From the NCBI GenBank assembly GCA_016214695.1, contig JACRNY010000001.1:124001-188000 (forward strand): a stretch of DNA of 64,000 bases, read 5' to 3'. The DNA is from Nitrosomonadales bacterium (GTDB taxonomy: Bacteria; Pseudomonadota; Gammaproteobacteria; Burkholderiales; Gallionellaceae). Below, one piece after another: positions 1 to 8,549 of this stretch; position 1 is the stretch's first letter; every line of letters starts with the position of its first letter. The notes below the pieces were generated by a model, which searched no databases, was not told where the DNA came from, and worked only from the letters and a program-made list of their open reading frames with translations. Made by a program: the position numbers and the translations under genes.

Positions 1-2
1 GC

Positions 3-1655
3 ATGGCGGACGTCATCGGGGGCAAGAAAGAGTCCTTCGAGAGCGAATACATCCGCTTCGACGCGCTGTCGGCGCTGGTGATCGACGATATCGGCGCGAT
101 GCGCCATGCCTTGCGCTCGCAGTTGCAATGGATGGGGATGAACCGGATCAAGTGCGTGGCCGATGCCGAAGAGGCGCTGGATCAGATCGAGAACAATACC
201 TACGACCTCATCCTCTGCGACTACAACCTCAACAAGGCCACCTCCGGCCAGCATTTCCTGGAGCATCTGCGCCACGAGCATCTGCTCAGCGCCAAGACCA
301 TCTTTGTGATGGTGACGGCCGAGGCCGAGTATGCCTTTGTCGCCAATGCGGTGGAGTTCGCACCGGACGATTACATCCTCAAGCCCTGCCCCGAGAAGAA
401 GCTGCGCGCGCGGCTGGAACGCCAGTTCGACCGCCGCAATTTCCTGCTGCCCGCGCTCACGGCGATGGACGAGAAGAACTACCTGCAGGTGGTGAGCGAG
501 TGCGACCGGCTGATGGCGATGGTGGACAACGAACGCTGGCTGCTGGCCGCGCTCAGGCTGAAGGCGGAAGCACTGCTGGCGTTGAACGACACCACCGATC
601 TGCTCAAGACCTATGAACAGGCACTGGCCATCCGCGACAACGTGCCCTGGGTGAAGATGGGCATCGCACGTGCGCGCATGCTGCTGAACGAGCCCGAGGA
701 AGCCGAAAAGATGACGCGCGAGATCATCGCCGACAACCCGAACTACGTCGCGGCATACGAGCTGCTGGCAGAGATCAGGAAGTCGCAGAACGACGAGGAA
801 GCCGCCCACGAGCTGATGGCGCAGTCGGCGAAGATACTGCCCACCGCCAAGCGCTTCCGTTCCACCGCGGAGTCGGCCTTCCTGCTGGGCAAGCTGGACG
901 AGGCGAAGACCCTGTCCGAGTCGGCGATCAGGATGTCGAGCGGCTCGATGACCGAACGGCCCGACGACTATCTGTCGCTGGCGCAGATCCAGACCGACTT
1001 GGGCGACCACCAGGCCGCCATCCAGACGCTGGAAAAGAGCGCGCGCAAATTCGAGGAGAAAGGCAGCTTCGGCATCGCCAAGAACGCCATCCTGGCACAG
1101 GCCTATGCCGATGCGGGCGACACCGCAGCGGCGAAGAAACTGCTGGAGCGTTCGCAACGGCTGATGACATCCGAGAGCGGCAGCACCGCCCTGAACGCGC
1201 TGGGCAAGGCGGCTTTCAAGGTGGGCGACCCCATCCTCGGCCTCAAGATGCTGACCCAGGCGGTGCAGTCCAGCGGCGAAGAACGCGAGCGCATCGCGCG
1301 CCACGTCACCAAGTCGATGCAGGACACCGGACAGCAGGACAAGATCGACGAGGTCATCGACGCGGGACAGAAACGCATATTGGTGCTGGTGGAAGGGGCG
1401 AAGAAATCGATGCATGTTGCGCAGTTCGAGGAAGCCTACAGCAAGGTGCTCGAAGCGCTGGAGATACAGCAGGACAACATCGAGGCCTTGCTGGCGGCGG
1501 CGCAGCTGCACCTGCTGTGGCTCAAACAGGAAGGCATGAACGAGGATGTGAAGGAACGCGCCAAGGCCTATCTGGCGACACTGGACAAACTGGTGCCGCA
1601 CAACGAGAAGGTGATGGGCTTTTATCGCTTTTACAATCAGCTGACGGGGGAGTAA
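3..1655 (+). CDS. Response regulator: receiver domain plus TPR repeats
   Basis: A receiver domain (about residues 20-140) carries the expected acidic motif VIDD, the phosphoacceptor context LCDYNL and the lysine in YILKP. The remaining ~400 residues are helical and TPR-like (repeated LxxLGxxxxA patterns), ending without a DNA-binding domain, so output is probably by protein-protein contact. The gene overlaps the next one by one base (TAATG), a typical kinase-regulator pair. The ATG lies at base 3 of the window, so an upstream start cannot be excluded. The signal sensed and the partner of the TPR part are not visible. Confidence 0.88.
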   Translation: MADVIGGKKESFESEYIRFDALSALVIDDIGAMRHALRSQLQWMGMNRIKCVADAEEALDQIENNTYDLILCDYNLNKATSGQHFLEHLRHEHLLSAKTIFVMVTAEAEYAFVANAVEFAPDDYILKPCPEKKLRARLERQFDRRNFLLPALTAMDEKNYLQVVSECDRLMAMVDNERWLLAALRLKAEALLALNDTTDLLKTYEQALAIRDNVPWVKMGIARARMLLNEPEEAEKMTREIIADNPNYVAAYELLAEIRKSQNDEEAAHELMAQSAKILPTAKRFRSTAESAFLLGKLDEAKTLSESAIRMSSGSMTERPDDYLSLAQIQTDLGDHQAAIQTLEKSARKFEEKGSFGIAKNAILAQAYADAGDTAAAKKLLERSQRLMTSESGSTALNALGKAAFKVGDPILGLKMLTQAVQSSGEERERIARHVTKSMQDTGQQDKIDEVIDAGQKRILVLVEGAKKSMHVAQFEEAYSKVLEALEIQQDNIEALLAAAQLHLLWLKQEGMNEDVKERAKAYLATLDKLVPHNEKVMGFYRFYNQLTGE

Positions 1656-2314
1656 TGGAAAAAGAACTATCCGTGCTGGTGATCCACGACATCAAAAACT
1701 CCCTGGCCCTGCTCGAGGCCGACCTGGAACAACTCAACCACAGGCCCGACATGCCCGAAGAGGCGCACAAGGCCTACCAGCGCTGCATCGAACTGAAGAA
1801 CCGCCTGATCAGTTTCCTCACGCTCTACAAGCACGAGCAAGGTCGGCTCAAACCCAACCTCGCCGAGATCGAACTGAGCGAGTTCCTCGAAGACATGATC
1901 GCCGGCAGCCAGTCGGTGACCATGGCCGGCAAACACGGCCACGCCATCGAAGTGACCGTGGACGAAGGCCGCATCCGCATCGCCCCCGGCGTAAAGCACA
2001 AGGGCATCGCCACGCTCGACGAATACCTGCTCGACCTCGCGCTGGAATCCGCACTCAACAACGCCGTGCGCTATGCCGCGAGCAAAGTGGATATCTGGTT
2101 CGAGCAGGATGCGGACAGCGTGACCTTCTTCGTGCAGGACGACGGCCCGGGTCTCAACACCAGCGAAACCCAGGCAGACAAACCCTCTTCCACGGGGGTG
2201 GGATTGTCGTTGTGCAATGCGGTTACGGAGGCGCATGGGGGTGGCACGGTGAGTCTGTCCAATGCGGCTGAAGGGGGGGCGTTGTTTATGATGGGGTTCA
2301 GGTTGGTGGGGTGA
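1655..2314 (+). CDS. Small soluble sensor histidine kinase
   Basis: The start is placed at the ATG that overlaps the stop of the upstream regulator; the ORF track begins 46 codons earlier, inside the regulator gene in another frame. A purine-rich GGGGGAG lies just upstream. The 219-residue product has an H-box-like segment HDIKNSLALL near the N-terminus and a GHKL ATPase domain with the N box (ESALNNAVRYA), the G1 motif DDGPGL and G2 motif GVGLSLCNAV. There is no membrane segment or sensor domain, so it is likely cytoplasmic and takes its input from another protein. It probably phosphorylates the adjacent TPR response regulator. Confidence 0.85.
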   Translation: MEKELSVLVIHDIKNSLALLEADLEQLNHRPDMPEEAHKAYQRCIELKNRLISFLTLYKHEQGRLKPNLAEIELSEFLEDMIAGSQSVTMAGKHGHAIEVTVDEGRIRIAPGVKHKGIATLDEYLLDLALESALNNAVRYAASKVDIWFEQDADSVTFFVQDDGPGLNTSETQADKPSSTGVGLSLCNAVTEAHGGGTVSLSNAAEGGALFMMGFRLVG

Positions 2315-2341
2315 GTGGGCTTGGTGCGGTGCGCCGTTTAA

Positions 2342-2512
2342 CCTGAGCCATACCTCTCCTCCGTTCGTCCTGAGCCATACCTCTCCTCCGTTCGTCCTGA
2401 GCCTGTCGAAGGAACGGACGGCGCGCCGAGCTGAAAGCATAAGGCAAGTCGTAGGTGCCCCCCTTAGGTCTGGTGCGCCGTTCAACCCTTCGACAGGCTC
2501 AGGGCGAACGGG
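2342..2512. repeat. REP-like palindromic repeat field with a 27-bp tandem
   Basis: Two exact 27-bp units (CCTGAGCCATACCTCTCCTC plus CGTTCGT) precede a full arm CCTGAGCCTGTCGAAGG. The opposite-strand arm CCTTCGACAGGCTCAGG follows near 2488, giving an inverted pair about 70 bp apart. The same arms recur near 3.1, 4.8, 14.1, 20.1 and 41.4 kb. This and the next repeat fill the gene-free stretch 2315-2673. Confidence 0.85.
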
Positions 2513-2540
2513 TTTGGGGTTTCCCTTGGCCCACTAAATC

Positions 2541-2624
2541 CCGTTCGTGGTGTACCCGCAAGGGGTAGGCCGTGGCTGTAAGGGGCATTCGCCCCAACAG
2601 CACACGCACAGCCTGTCGAACCAT
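2541..2624. repeat. 84-bp dispersed repeat, copy 1
   Basis: This begins CCGTTCGTGGTGTACCCGCA and ends CCTGTCGAACCAT. A second copy at 20056-20139 differs by a single base. It contains the short hairpin GTACCCGCAAGGGGTA-like core and adjoins the REP-like field. No reading frame in it looks real. Confidence 0.9.
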
Positions 2625-2673
2625 CCTGTCCTTGGACAGGGCCGATCAACGAAGACACGCCGTCCGATTTTAC

Positions 2674-2967
2674 TCAGGATGATCGACTTTGAGATTTGCT
2701 TTGCGCCAACCTCGAAACCTCCCCCCAATCCCCACTCATCAAAGCTTCCTTCTTCTTCCGCCCCCATCCCTTGATCTGCATCTCCGCCGACAACGCTTCT
2801 TCCCGCGTGGAACATTCCTGCGACCAGAGTAACTCTACAGGCAGTCGTGATGAAGTATAGCCGTCACACTCCCCCGACTGATGCAGGCCGATGCGTGCTT
2901 CGAGATTGTCGGTGTGGCCGGTGTAATAACTGTTGTCGGAACAGCGGAGGATGTAGACCCAGAACAT
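2674..2967 (-). CDS. GIY-YIG domain protein (UPF0213-like)
   Basis: This 97-residue protein begins with WVYILRCSDNSYYTGHT, the form of the GIY-YIG core typical of small single-domain members, followed by the conserved arginine region (NLEARI) and a KGWGRKKKEAL segment that is characteristic of the small family. A GGAG lies seven bases before the ATG. Small GIY-YIG proteins are nuclease-fold proteins whose cellular role is mostly unknown. The gene stands alone inside a field of dispersed repeats, which is common for this family. The last ~10 residues (QSKSQSRSS) look like read-through into repeat-flanking sequence and may not be conserved. Confidence 0.8.
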   Translation of the reverse strand: MFWVYILRCSDNSYYTGHTDNLEARIGLHQSGECDGYTSSRLPVELLWSQECSTREEALSAEMQIKGWGRKKKEALMSGDWGEVSRLAQSKSQSRSS

Positions 2968-2994
2968 TCCGATTCTCCATTAAATATTTTCTAT

Positions 2995-3181
2995 CCCGTT
3001 CGCCCTGCCCGTAGTGAACACAAGCATCCTAATCCCGTTCATCCTGAGGCATACCCACAACTCCGTTCGCCCTGAGCCATACTTCCAACTCCGTTCGTCC
3101 TGAGCCTTGAATCCTAATCCCGTTCGCCCTGAGCCTGTCGAAGGGTTGAACGGCGCGCCGCGCTGTAATCAGGACGAACGG
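2995..3181. repeat. REP-like repeat field
   Basis: At least four partial copies of CCGTTCGNCCTGAG occur in the same direction, then a complete arm CCTGAGCCTGTCGAAGGG and a reverse arm AGGACGAACGGAAT that ends beside the stop codon of the P-type ATPase. No gene is visible in this interval. Confidence 0.85.
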
Positions 3182-3184
3182 AAT

Positions 3185-5917
3185 TCAAGTTCGCCGCACC
3201 CACACCTTCCGCCCCTCCTCGATCAGCAACATCCCCACACCGAACGGCACGATGAACAGCCACACCTCCATCGCCAGCGGCGCAGTGCCGAACAGCGCAT
3301 TGCCCCACGGGGTGTAGACGATGAACGCCAGCAGCAGCAACTCGAACGCGATGCCCCAGGCGATCATGCGGTTGAAACGGTGGCCGCGGCGGAATGCGGA
3401 CAAGGAAGGATGGCGGCAGAGGAAGACGTTGACCACTTGCATGGCGATGATGGCGGCAAGGCAGGCGGTGGTGGACTGCAGGTAGAGCGGATCGTCGAAG
3501 GCCAGTGCGGTGCCGAACTGCCAGCCCGCGCCCTGCAGCACGAAGAAGAACGCAGCCATGCCGGCGATGGCTTCGAGCGGGCCGAGGAAGAGATAGGCGC
3601 GCGCCAGCAAGGCCCAGTTGAGCAGGCGTTCGCCGCGCGGGCGCGGCGGGCGCTGCATGATGGTGGGGTCGGGCTTCTCGGCGCCCAGCGCCAGCGCGGG
3701 CAGCATGTCGGTGCCGAGGTCCACCGCGAGGATCTGGATGATGGTGAGCGGCAGCGGGATCTTGAACAGCACGAAGGCGAGATAGGGCACCATCTCGGGG
3801 ATGTTGGAGGTGAGGATGTAGGTGAGGAACTTGCGCACGTTGTCATACACCGCGCGGCCTTCTTCGATGGCGGCGACGATGGTGGCGAAGTGGTCGTCGA
3901 GCAGCACGATGTCGGCGGCCTCCTTGGCGACGTCGGTGCCGGAGACGCCCATGGCGATACCCACGTCGGCGCACTTGAGCGCGGGGGCATCGTTCACGCC
4001 GTCGCCGGTCACCGCGACGATCTCGCCGCGGCGCTGCAGCGCCTGCACGATGCGCATCTTCTGGTCTGGGCTGGTGCGCGCGAAGATCAGGCCGGGTTCG
4101 TCGAGCAGCAGCTGCAGGTCGGTATCGGAGGTGGTGCGCAGTTTGTCGCCGCTGATCGCCACGGGGTTTTGCGCCAGGCCGATCTCGCGCGCCAGCGCAC
4201 TGGCGGTGCGCGCATGGTCGCCGGTGATCATGATCACGCGGATACCGGCGCTGTGGCAGGTGGCGATGGCTTCGGCCACGCCGGGGCGCGGCGGATCGAC
4301 CAGTCCGATGAGGCCGGCGAAGACCAGCTCGGCTTCGCGTTTCGCATCGCGCCGGTAAGCAAGCGCGATCACGCGCAGTCCCTGCTCCGCCATCTGGTTC
4401 TGCATCGCCAGCAGGCGCGTACGCCCGGCTTCGTCCAGCGGCATGACCTCGCCCTGTTCCAGCGTCTCGCTGCACAGCGGCAACACCGTCTCCGGCGCGC
4501 CCTTGCAATACAGCATGCGGCCCTGCGGCGTGTCGCAGATCACCGACATGCGTTTGCGATCGGCATCGAACGGGATCTCGTCCAGGCGCGGATACACCGG
4601 GCCGTCCGGTGCAGCCTGCAGCAGCGCCACCTCCATCGGGTCACCCTGCCACACCGGGTGGCTGTTCTGCTCGACTCGGCGCAGGTCGTGGCAGTGGCGC
4701 ATGATGGCGTAGAGGGGTGCGGCATCATTCAAAATCTCCGTTCGCCCTGAGCCTGTCGAAGGGTGAATGTCCACAGAGTGGTGCGCCGTCCGTTCCTTCG
4801 ACAGGCTCAGGACGAACGGAGATGAAGATTCGCCGTGCCCTTTCAATAATTCCTCTGGCGTCCGCAACTCCCCCGCAAAATACACCTGCCGGATGCTCAT
4901 CCGGTTCTGCGTCAGCGTGCCGGTCTTGTCGCTGCAGATCACCGTGGCTGCGCCCAGCGTTTCCACGGCGGGCAGGTGGCGCACCAGCGCGTTCTTCTTT
5001 GCCATGCGCTGCGTGGCCATCGCCAGCGACAGGGTGACGGTGGGCAGCAGGCCTTCGGGCACGTTGGCGACGATGATACCGATGGCGAAGACGAGGTTGG
5101 CCCAGAACGACAGGCCGACCATCTGCCCGATGAAGAAGAACACCACGCCCAGCAGCGTGGCGAACAGGGCCACCAGCCGCGACAGGCGCGCGATCTCTTT
5201 TTGCAGCGGCGACAGCGGTTCGCGTGCGGTCTGGGTGAGGCGCGCGATGTTGCCGAACTCGGTGCGCATGCCGGTGGCATACACCATGGCTTTGGCTTCG
5301 CCCGAGATGAGCGAGGTGCCGGCATGCAGGATGTCGCGCCGCAGCGCGGGCAGTTCTTCATCGGTCGTGGTGGTGTCGCGCGCCTTGGGGCGCGATTCGC
5401 CGGTGAGGTTGGCGGTGTTGACGCGCACGCCGAAGGCTTCGATGAGGCGACAGTCGGCGGGCACATCGTCGCCCGCGTTGAGCAGCACCACGTCGCCCGG
5501 CACCAGTTCCGCCACCGGCAGTTGCACGGCGCGACCGTCGCGCAAGGCGGTGGTGTGGCGCGGCAGCAGGTCGCGCAAGGCGGCCAGCGCTTTCTCGGCG
5601 CGGTATTCCTGCCAGAACGAGAACAGTCCGTTGACGATGATGACGCCGACCACGGCCCAGCCCAGCGTGGCCATGCCCTGCCCCGGCTGGCGGTGCTCGG
5701 CGAAGAACGCCAGCCCGGCGGCCAGCCACAGGATCAGCGCGAAGAAGTGGGTGAATTCCCGGAGCAGCTTGAAGGGGAGCGAGCGTGCGGCGATCGCTTC
5801 GAGACGGTTGGCGCCGTGTTGCGCCAGCCGCTGTGCCGCCTCGGCCTGCGACAGACCCTGCGCACTGCTGTGCAGGTGCGCGTAGAGCTGTTCGATGTCA
5901 TGGCGGTGCGGGTTCAT
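3185..5917 (-). CDS. P-type cation ATPase, type IIC-like, with repeat-derived insert
   Basis: This is an inner-membrane P-type ATPase of 910 residues. The start at MNPHRHDIEQ is chosen because the preceding 85 codons of the ORF lack protein-like character and overlap the neighbour. It has the actuator motif LTGES (171-175), membrane motif ANVPEGLLPTVT (TM4), phosphorylation site DKTGT with Asp330, hinge GDGVNDAPAL, and TM5-6 segments LTSNIPE and DLGTDMLPA. The TM4-TM6 motifs resemble Na+/K+-ATPase (type IIC) more than Ca2+ pumps, suggesting monovalent cation transport; the ion is not proven. Codons 366-395, just after the phosphorylation domain, are a 90-bp palindromic repeat read in frame. 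Otherwise the gene appears intact. Confidence 0.9.
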   Translation of the reverse strand: MNPHRHDIEQLYAHLHSSAQGLSQAEAAQRLAQHGANRLEAIAARSLPFKLLREFTHFFALILWLAAGLAFFAEHRQPGQGMATLGWAVVGVIIVNGLFSFWQEYRAEKALAALRDLLPRHTTALRDGRAVQLPVAELVPGDVVLLNAGDDVPADCRLIEAFGVRVNTANLTGESRPKARDTTTTDEELPALRRDILHAGTSLISGEAKAMVYATGMRTEFGNIARLTQTAREPLSPLQKEIARLSRLVALFATLLGVVFFFIGQMVGLSFWANLVFAIGIIVANVPEGLLPTVTLSLAMATQRMAKKNALVRHLPAVETLGAATVICSDKTGTLTQNRMSIRQVYFAGELRTPEELLKGHGESSSPFVLSLSKERTAHHSVDIHPSTGSGRTEILNDAAPLYAIMRHCHDLRRVEQNSHPVWQGDPMEVALLQAAPDGPVYPRLDEIPFDADRKRMSVICDTPQGRMLYCKGAPETVLPLCSETLEQGEVMPLDEAGRTRLLAMQNQMAEQGLRVIALAYRRDAKREAELVFAGLIGLVDPPRPGVAEAIATCHSAGIRVIMITGDHARTASALAREIGLAQNPVAISGDKLRTTSDTDLQLLLDEPGLIFARTSPDQKMRIVQALQRRGEIVAVTGDGVNDAPALKCADVGIAMGVSGTDVAKEAADIVLLDDHFATIVAAIEEGRAVYDNVRKFLTYILTSNIPEMVPYLAFVLFKIPLPLTIIQILAVDLGTDMLPALALGAEKPDPTIMQRPPRPRGERLLNWALLARAYLFLGPLEAIAGMAAFFFVLQGAGWQFGTALAFDDPLYLQSTTACLAAIIAMQVVNVFLCRHPSLSAFRRGHRFNRMIAWGIAFELLLLAFIVYTPWGNALFGTAPLAMEVWLFIVPFGVGMLLIEEGRKVWVRRT
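4734..4823. repeat. 90-bp palindromic REP-like element inside the ATPase gene
   Basis: The arms ATCTCCGTTCGCCCTGAGCC... and ...GGCTCAGGACGAACGGAGAT are 29 bp long and match as an inverted repeat with one mismatch. The length is exactly 30 codons, so the ATPase frame is preserved. The encoded peptide (SPFVLSLSK...HPSTGSGRTE) has no counterpart expected in P-type ATPases. Confidence 0.9.
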
Positions 5918-5957
5918 GATGTGCGGTCTGAGGATTATCGCTCTCGCTGCTTGCAGA

Positions 5958-6584
5958 TCACCTCGATGGCCCGCCGCATTGCGGCTGTTCGACCTCGCTC
6001 CGTTCCCTGGCGAGCTGCGCCCGATACGCCTCCAGTTTGCCGTGAAAATCCTCCGCCTCGCCGTATTCGAGGAAACGCTCGTAGCGCGGGTGCGCGCCGT
6101 ACACGCGCCGGGCATGCTTGATCGGGCAGAAATACTGCTCGGTACGCGCGACAACTTCGCTGGCGAAGGCAAGCAGGCCGACCGCGTACGAGCAATACAG
6201 GCAGTGCGATTTCTCGATGATGTTGAGGTAGGCCAGGTGCTGGTGGTCCATCACGAAGTAGTCGCGGCGTTTCACCCTGGAGATGCCGTAGACCGGAAAG
6301 CAGATCGACTGGTAGAGGTTGACGCTGAGATCGAACGCCAGCATCGGCAGCGCCATGCCGTAGATGAAGGGCATGGTGAGGTAGTTCTGCGGGCGCACGG
6401 TGAGGAACCAGCGGAACACGCCCAGTTTGACGCGCTGGTGCGCCTCGCGGATGGTCTGCTCGAACACGACACGGCGGCCTTCGATCTGGTAGCGCAGGCG
6501 GCTGCCCTGCTCCCGGAGCGCCTCGTTGAGTTCGTCTTCGAGCGCGGTGATCTGCAGCAGCAGCTGGCGTATGCGGTCGTTCAT
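5958..6584 (-). CDS. Conserved hypothetical membrane protein with CxxC
   Basis: The start at MNDRIRQ is supported by GAAAGG eight bases upstream; the ORF track starts nine codons earlier. The 208-residue product opens with a coiled-coil-like helix (LLLQITALEDELNEALREQ). A hydrophobic stretch follows, probably two membrane segments around residues 75-105. A cysteine-bearing region HCLYCSYAVG plus a third cysteine in YFCPIKHA could bind metal or form a disulfide. I do not assign a function. It lies between the P-type ATPase and a glutaredoxin-CcdA fusion on the same strand, so a link to membrane redox or metal handling is possible but is only inferred from context. Confidence 0.75.
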   Translation of the reverse strand: MNDRIRQLLLQITALEDELNEALREQGSRLRYQIEGRRVVFEQTIREAHQRVKLGVFRWFLTVRPQNYLTMPFIYGMALPMLAFDLSVNLYQSICFPVYGISRVKRRDYFVMDHQHLAYLNIIEKSHCLYCSYAVGLLAFASEVVARTEQYFCPIKHARRVYGAHPRYERFLEYGEAEDFHGKLEAYRAQLARERSEVEQPQCGGPSR

Positions 6585-6642
6585 GACAGGCCTTTCGTTG
6601 AATACGGGCAAGTGTCCCGCCCTGCAGATGCAGTATGCGCTT

Positions 6643-7815
6643 TCAATACAGCAGCAGGTATACGCCGAGCCCCACCATGACCAGCCCGCTGAGCAGTTTG
6701 AGCCAGCGTCCTTCCCGCTCCTGCAGGCGATGCTGGCTCAGCGTGACGATGCCGATGATCAGAATGAGCATGTCGTCGAGCATGTAGGCCAGATCGTAGA
6801 GCAGCAGATAGGCGTAATAGCCGAACGCCTCCGGCTGGTGCAGCGTGAGGATGCGCGTGTACAGCGCGGGAAAGCCCGAGGTACACAGCAGTTCGATGAT
6901 CTGCACCAGCACGCCCAGCAGCACGGTACCGATGAGTGCTGCGGCGAGGTTGTCGGCATGCAGCACGCCGCGCATGCGCGCGTAGATGCCGGGCTTGGCG
7001 CTGGCCGGGATGGAGAGCGAGATGCCGCGACCGAGGCCGCGGAAGTCCTTGAGGTTGAGCGCGCCCGCGATCAAGGCCAGCGCGGCGATGACGATCTCGG
7101 AGAGGCGCGACAGGCCGACCAGGAGGAACAGGTTCAGCCACGCCGCCATGAACAGGAAATAGGCGATGCCCTGTACCGCGATGAAGGTGCCGGCGACGGC
7201 GAACATGCGCGGGCGATTATTGAGCGGCGCGAGCAGCGAGATCATCAGCAGCAGCACCCACATCGAGCAGGGATTGAAACCGTCCAGCAGGCCCATCGCG
7301 ACGGTGAACAGCGGCAGGCCGATCTCGTCGAGCGCGAGCGTGCTGCCGAGGAATTCGATGCTGAAGGTCTCGGTTTCGCGAACGCTGTCGGGGCCGCACA
7401 GCGGCTCGGGTGCGGCGGCGCAAACGGCGGCGGACGCCGGCGGGACGGCAGCGGCGCTCTTCGCCAGTTCGTCGCGGATGAGCCGGTCGGTGACGCCTTC
7501 GGTGTAACCGATGAGCAGCCGCCCGCCCACTTGCAGCGCCGGCACGCGCAAGGCGGTCTCACCGTTGTGGCGGGCGAGCTGCTTCAGGCGTTGCAGTGCG
7601 GCGGGATCCCGGCCCACATCGCGGATGACGATGCGCAGGCCGGGCTGTTCGCGCTGCAGGCCGTGCAGGAAGAGCTCGGCCTTGGCACAGTGCGGACAGC
7701 CTTCGCGCACGAAAGCCTCGATATCGGGCGACTGCGCTGCTCCCGCTGCGGCCCAGCCCGGGAGCAGCGACAACGCCAGCAGCAGGATATATCTTGTGAA
7801 GGACCGCATGGACAT
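6643..7815 (-). CDS. Glutaredoxin-like domain fused to CcdA/DsbD-type membrane domain
   Basis: A signal peptide (RYILLLALSLLPGWAAAGAA) is followed by a glutaredoxin/thioredoxin-fold domain with CPHC at about residue 40 and the cis-proline region RVPALQVG. A small Cys-containing linker follows, then six or so membrane helices with the paired-cysteine-like sites GFNPCSMW and ELLCTSGFPALY, as in CcdA/DsbD electron carriers. The layout predicts passage of reducing power from the cytoplasm across the inner membrane to an attached periplasmic redox domain. The start at 7815 (MSMRS) has a GAGAGCGG upstream; 7809 is an alternative. It follows pcm by eight bases on the same strand. Confidence 0.82.
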   Translation of the reverse strand: MSMRSFTRYILLLALSLLPGWAAAGAAQSPDIEAFVREGCPHCAKAELFLHGLQREQPGLRIVIRDVGRDPAALQRLKQLARHNGETALRVPALQVGGRLLIGYTEGVTDRLIRDELAKSAAAVPPASAAVCAAAPEPLCGPDSVRETETFSIEFLGSTLALDEIGLPLFTVAMGLLDGFNPCSMWVLLLMISLLAPLNNRPRMFAVAGTFIAVQGIAYFLFMAAWLNLFLLVGLSRLSEIVIAALALIAGALNLKDFRGLGRGISLSIPASAKPGIYARMRGVLHADNLAAALIGTVLLGVLVQIIELLCTSGFPALYTRILTLHQPEAFGYYAYLLLYDLAYMLDDMLILIIGIVTLSQHRLQEREGRWLKLLSGLVMVGLGVYLLLY

Positions 7816-7823
7816 ACCGCTCT

Positions 7824-8531
7824 CTAGTTTGCTCCGGTGAGCGGCACGAAACGCACCGGCTCGATGTTCCTGCGATGGAAAACGCCCGCTTCATCCTTGC
7901 TGATCAACAGCAGCTCCTGCACGTCGAAGCGGCCGCCCACCGGGATCACCAGACGTCCGCCCGGCTTGAGCTGGTCCAGCAGCGCCTGCGGTATCTCTTC
8001 CGCCGCGGCGGTGACGATGATGCCGTCGTAGGGCGCATGCTCGGGCCAGCCCAGCGAGCCGTCGCCGGCTTTCACTGCGACGTTGTCGTAGCCCAGTTCG
8101 TGCAGCACCTTCGCCGCCTGCGCGGCCAGCGGCTCAACGATCTCGATGCTGTACACCCTGCCGGCCATCTCCGCCAGCACGGCGGCCTGATAGCCGGAAC
8201 CGGTGCCGATCTCCAGCACGCTGTCGCGCTTGTCCACGGCCAGCAGGTCGGTCATCAGCGCGACGATGTAGGGTTGCGAGATGGTCTGCCCGTAGCCGAT
8301 GGGCAGGGGCTGGTTGTAGTAGGCGCTGTACATCTCGCCTTCCGGAACGAAGCGGTGGCGCGCCACCTTGTCCATGATGGCGAGCACCTTATCCGAGACC
8401 GGGGTGGGTTGATAGTCGCTCGCCAGCCGCGACATCGCGCGGATGTCTTCGACCAGCTTGTGGCGTGCAAAGGCATAACGGTCATCGGCTTCGTGCTGTC
8501 GGTCTGTGCCATGTGGTTTCGGGGATTCCAT
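7824..8531 (-). CDS. pcm: Protein-L-isoaspartate O-methyltransferase
   Basis: This SAM-dependent repair enzyme methylates isoaspartyl residues in aged proteins. The 235-residue protein contains the SAM-binding motif VLEIGTGSGYQAAVLA, the post-motif IEIVEPL and the PCMT-specific segment YNQPLPIGYGQTISQPYIVA upstream. The C-terminal GGRLVIPVG region is also typical. The N-terminal ~20 residues (MESPKPHGTDRQHEADD) are polar and not conserved in the family, so a start at a later methionine is possible. It lies in a same-strand group with the glutaredoxin-CcdA fusion downstream and a small membrane protein and Lon-like protease upstream, consistent with protein quality control. Confidence 0.93.
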   Translation of the reverse strand: MESPKPHGTDRQHEADDRYAFARHKLVEDIRAMSRLASDYQPTPVSDKVLAIMDKVARHRFVPEGEMYSAYYNQPLPIGYGQTISQPYIVALMTDLLAVDKRDSVLEIGTGSGYQAAVLAEMAGRVYSIEIVEPLAAQAAKVLHELGYDNVAVKAGDGSLGWPEHAPYDGIIVTAAAEEIPQALLDQLKPGGRLVIPVGGRFDVQELLLISKDEAGVFHRRNIEPVRFVPLTGAN

Positions 8532-8549
8532 GACCGGGATGCCTCGGCA

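Noticed and set aside
2342-2395. CRISPR-like look of the 27-bp tandem units
   Set aside because: There are only two units directly joined with no spacers, no cas genes nearby, and they are parts of a REP-like element.
3107-4750. Plus-strand 547-codon ORF
   Set aside because: It is the reverse-complement shadow of the P-type ATPase, with Gln/His/Arg-rich composition typical of antisense frames at high GC.
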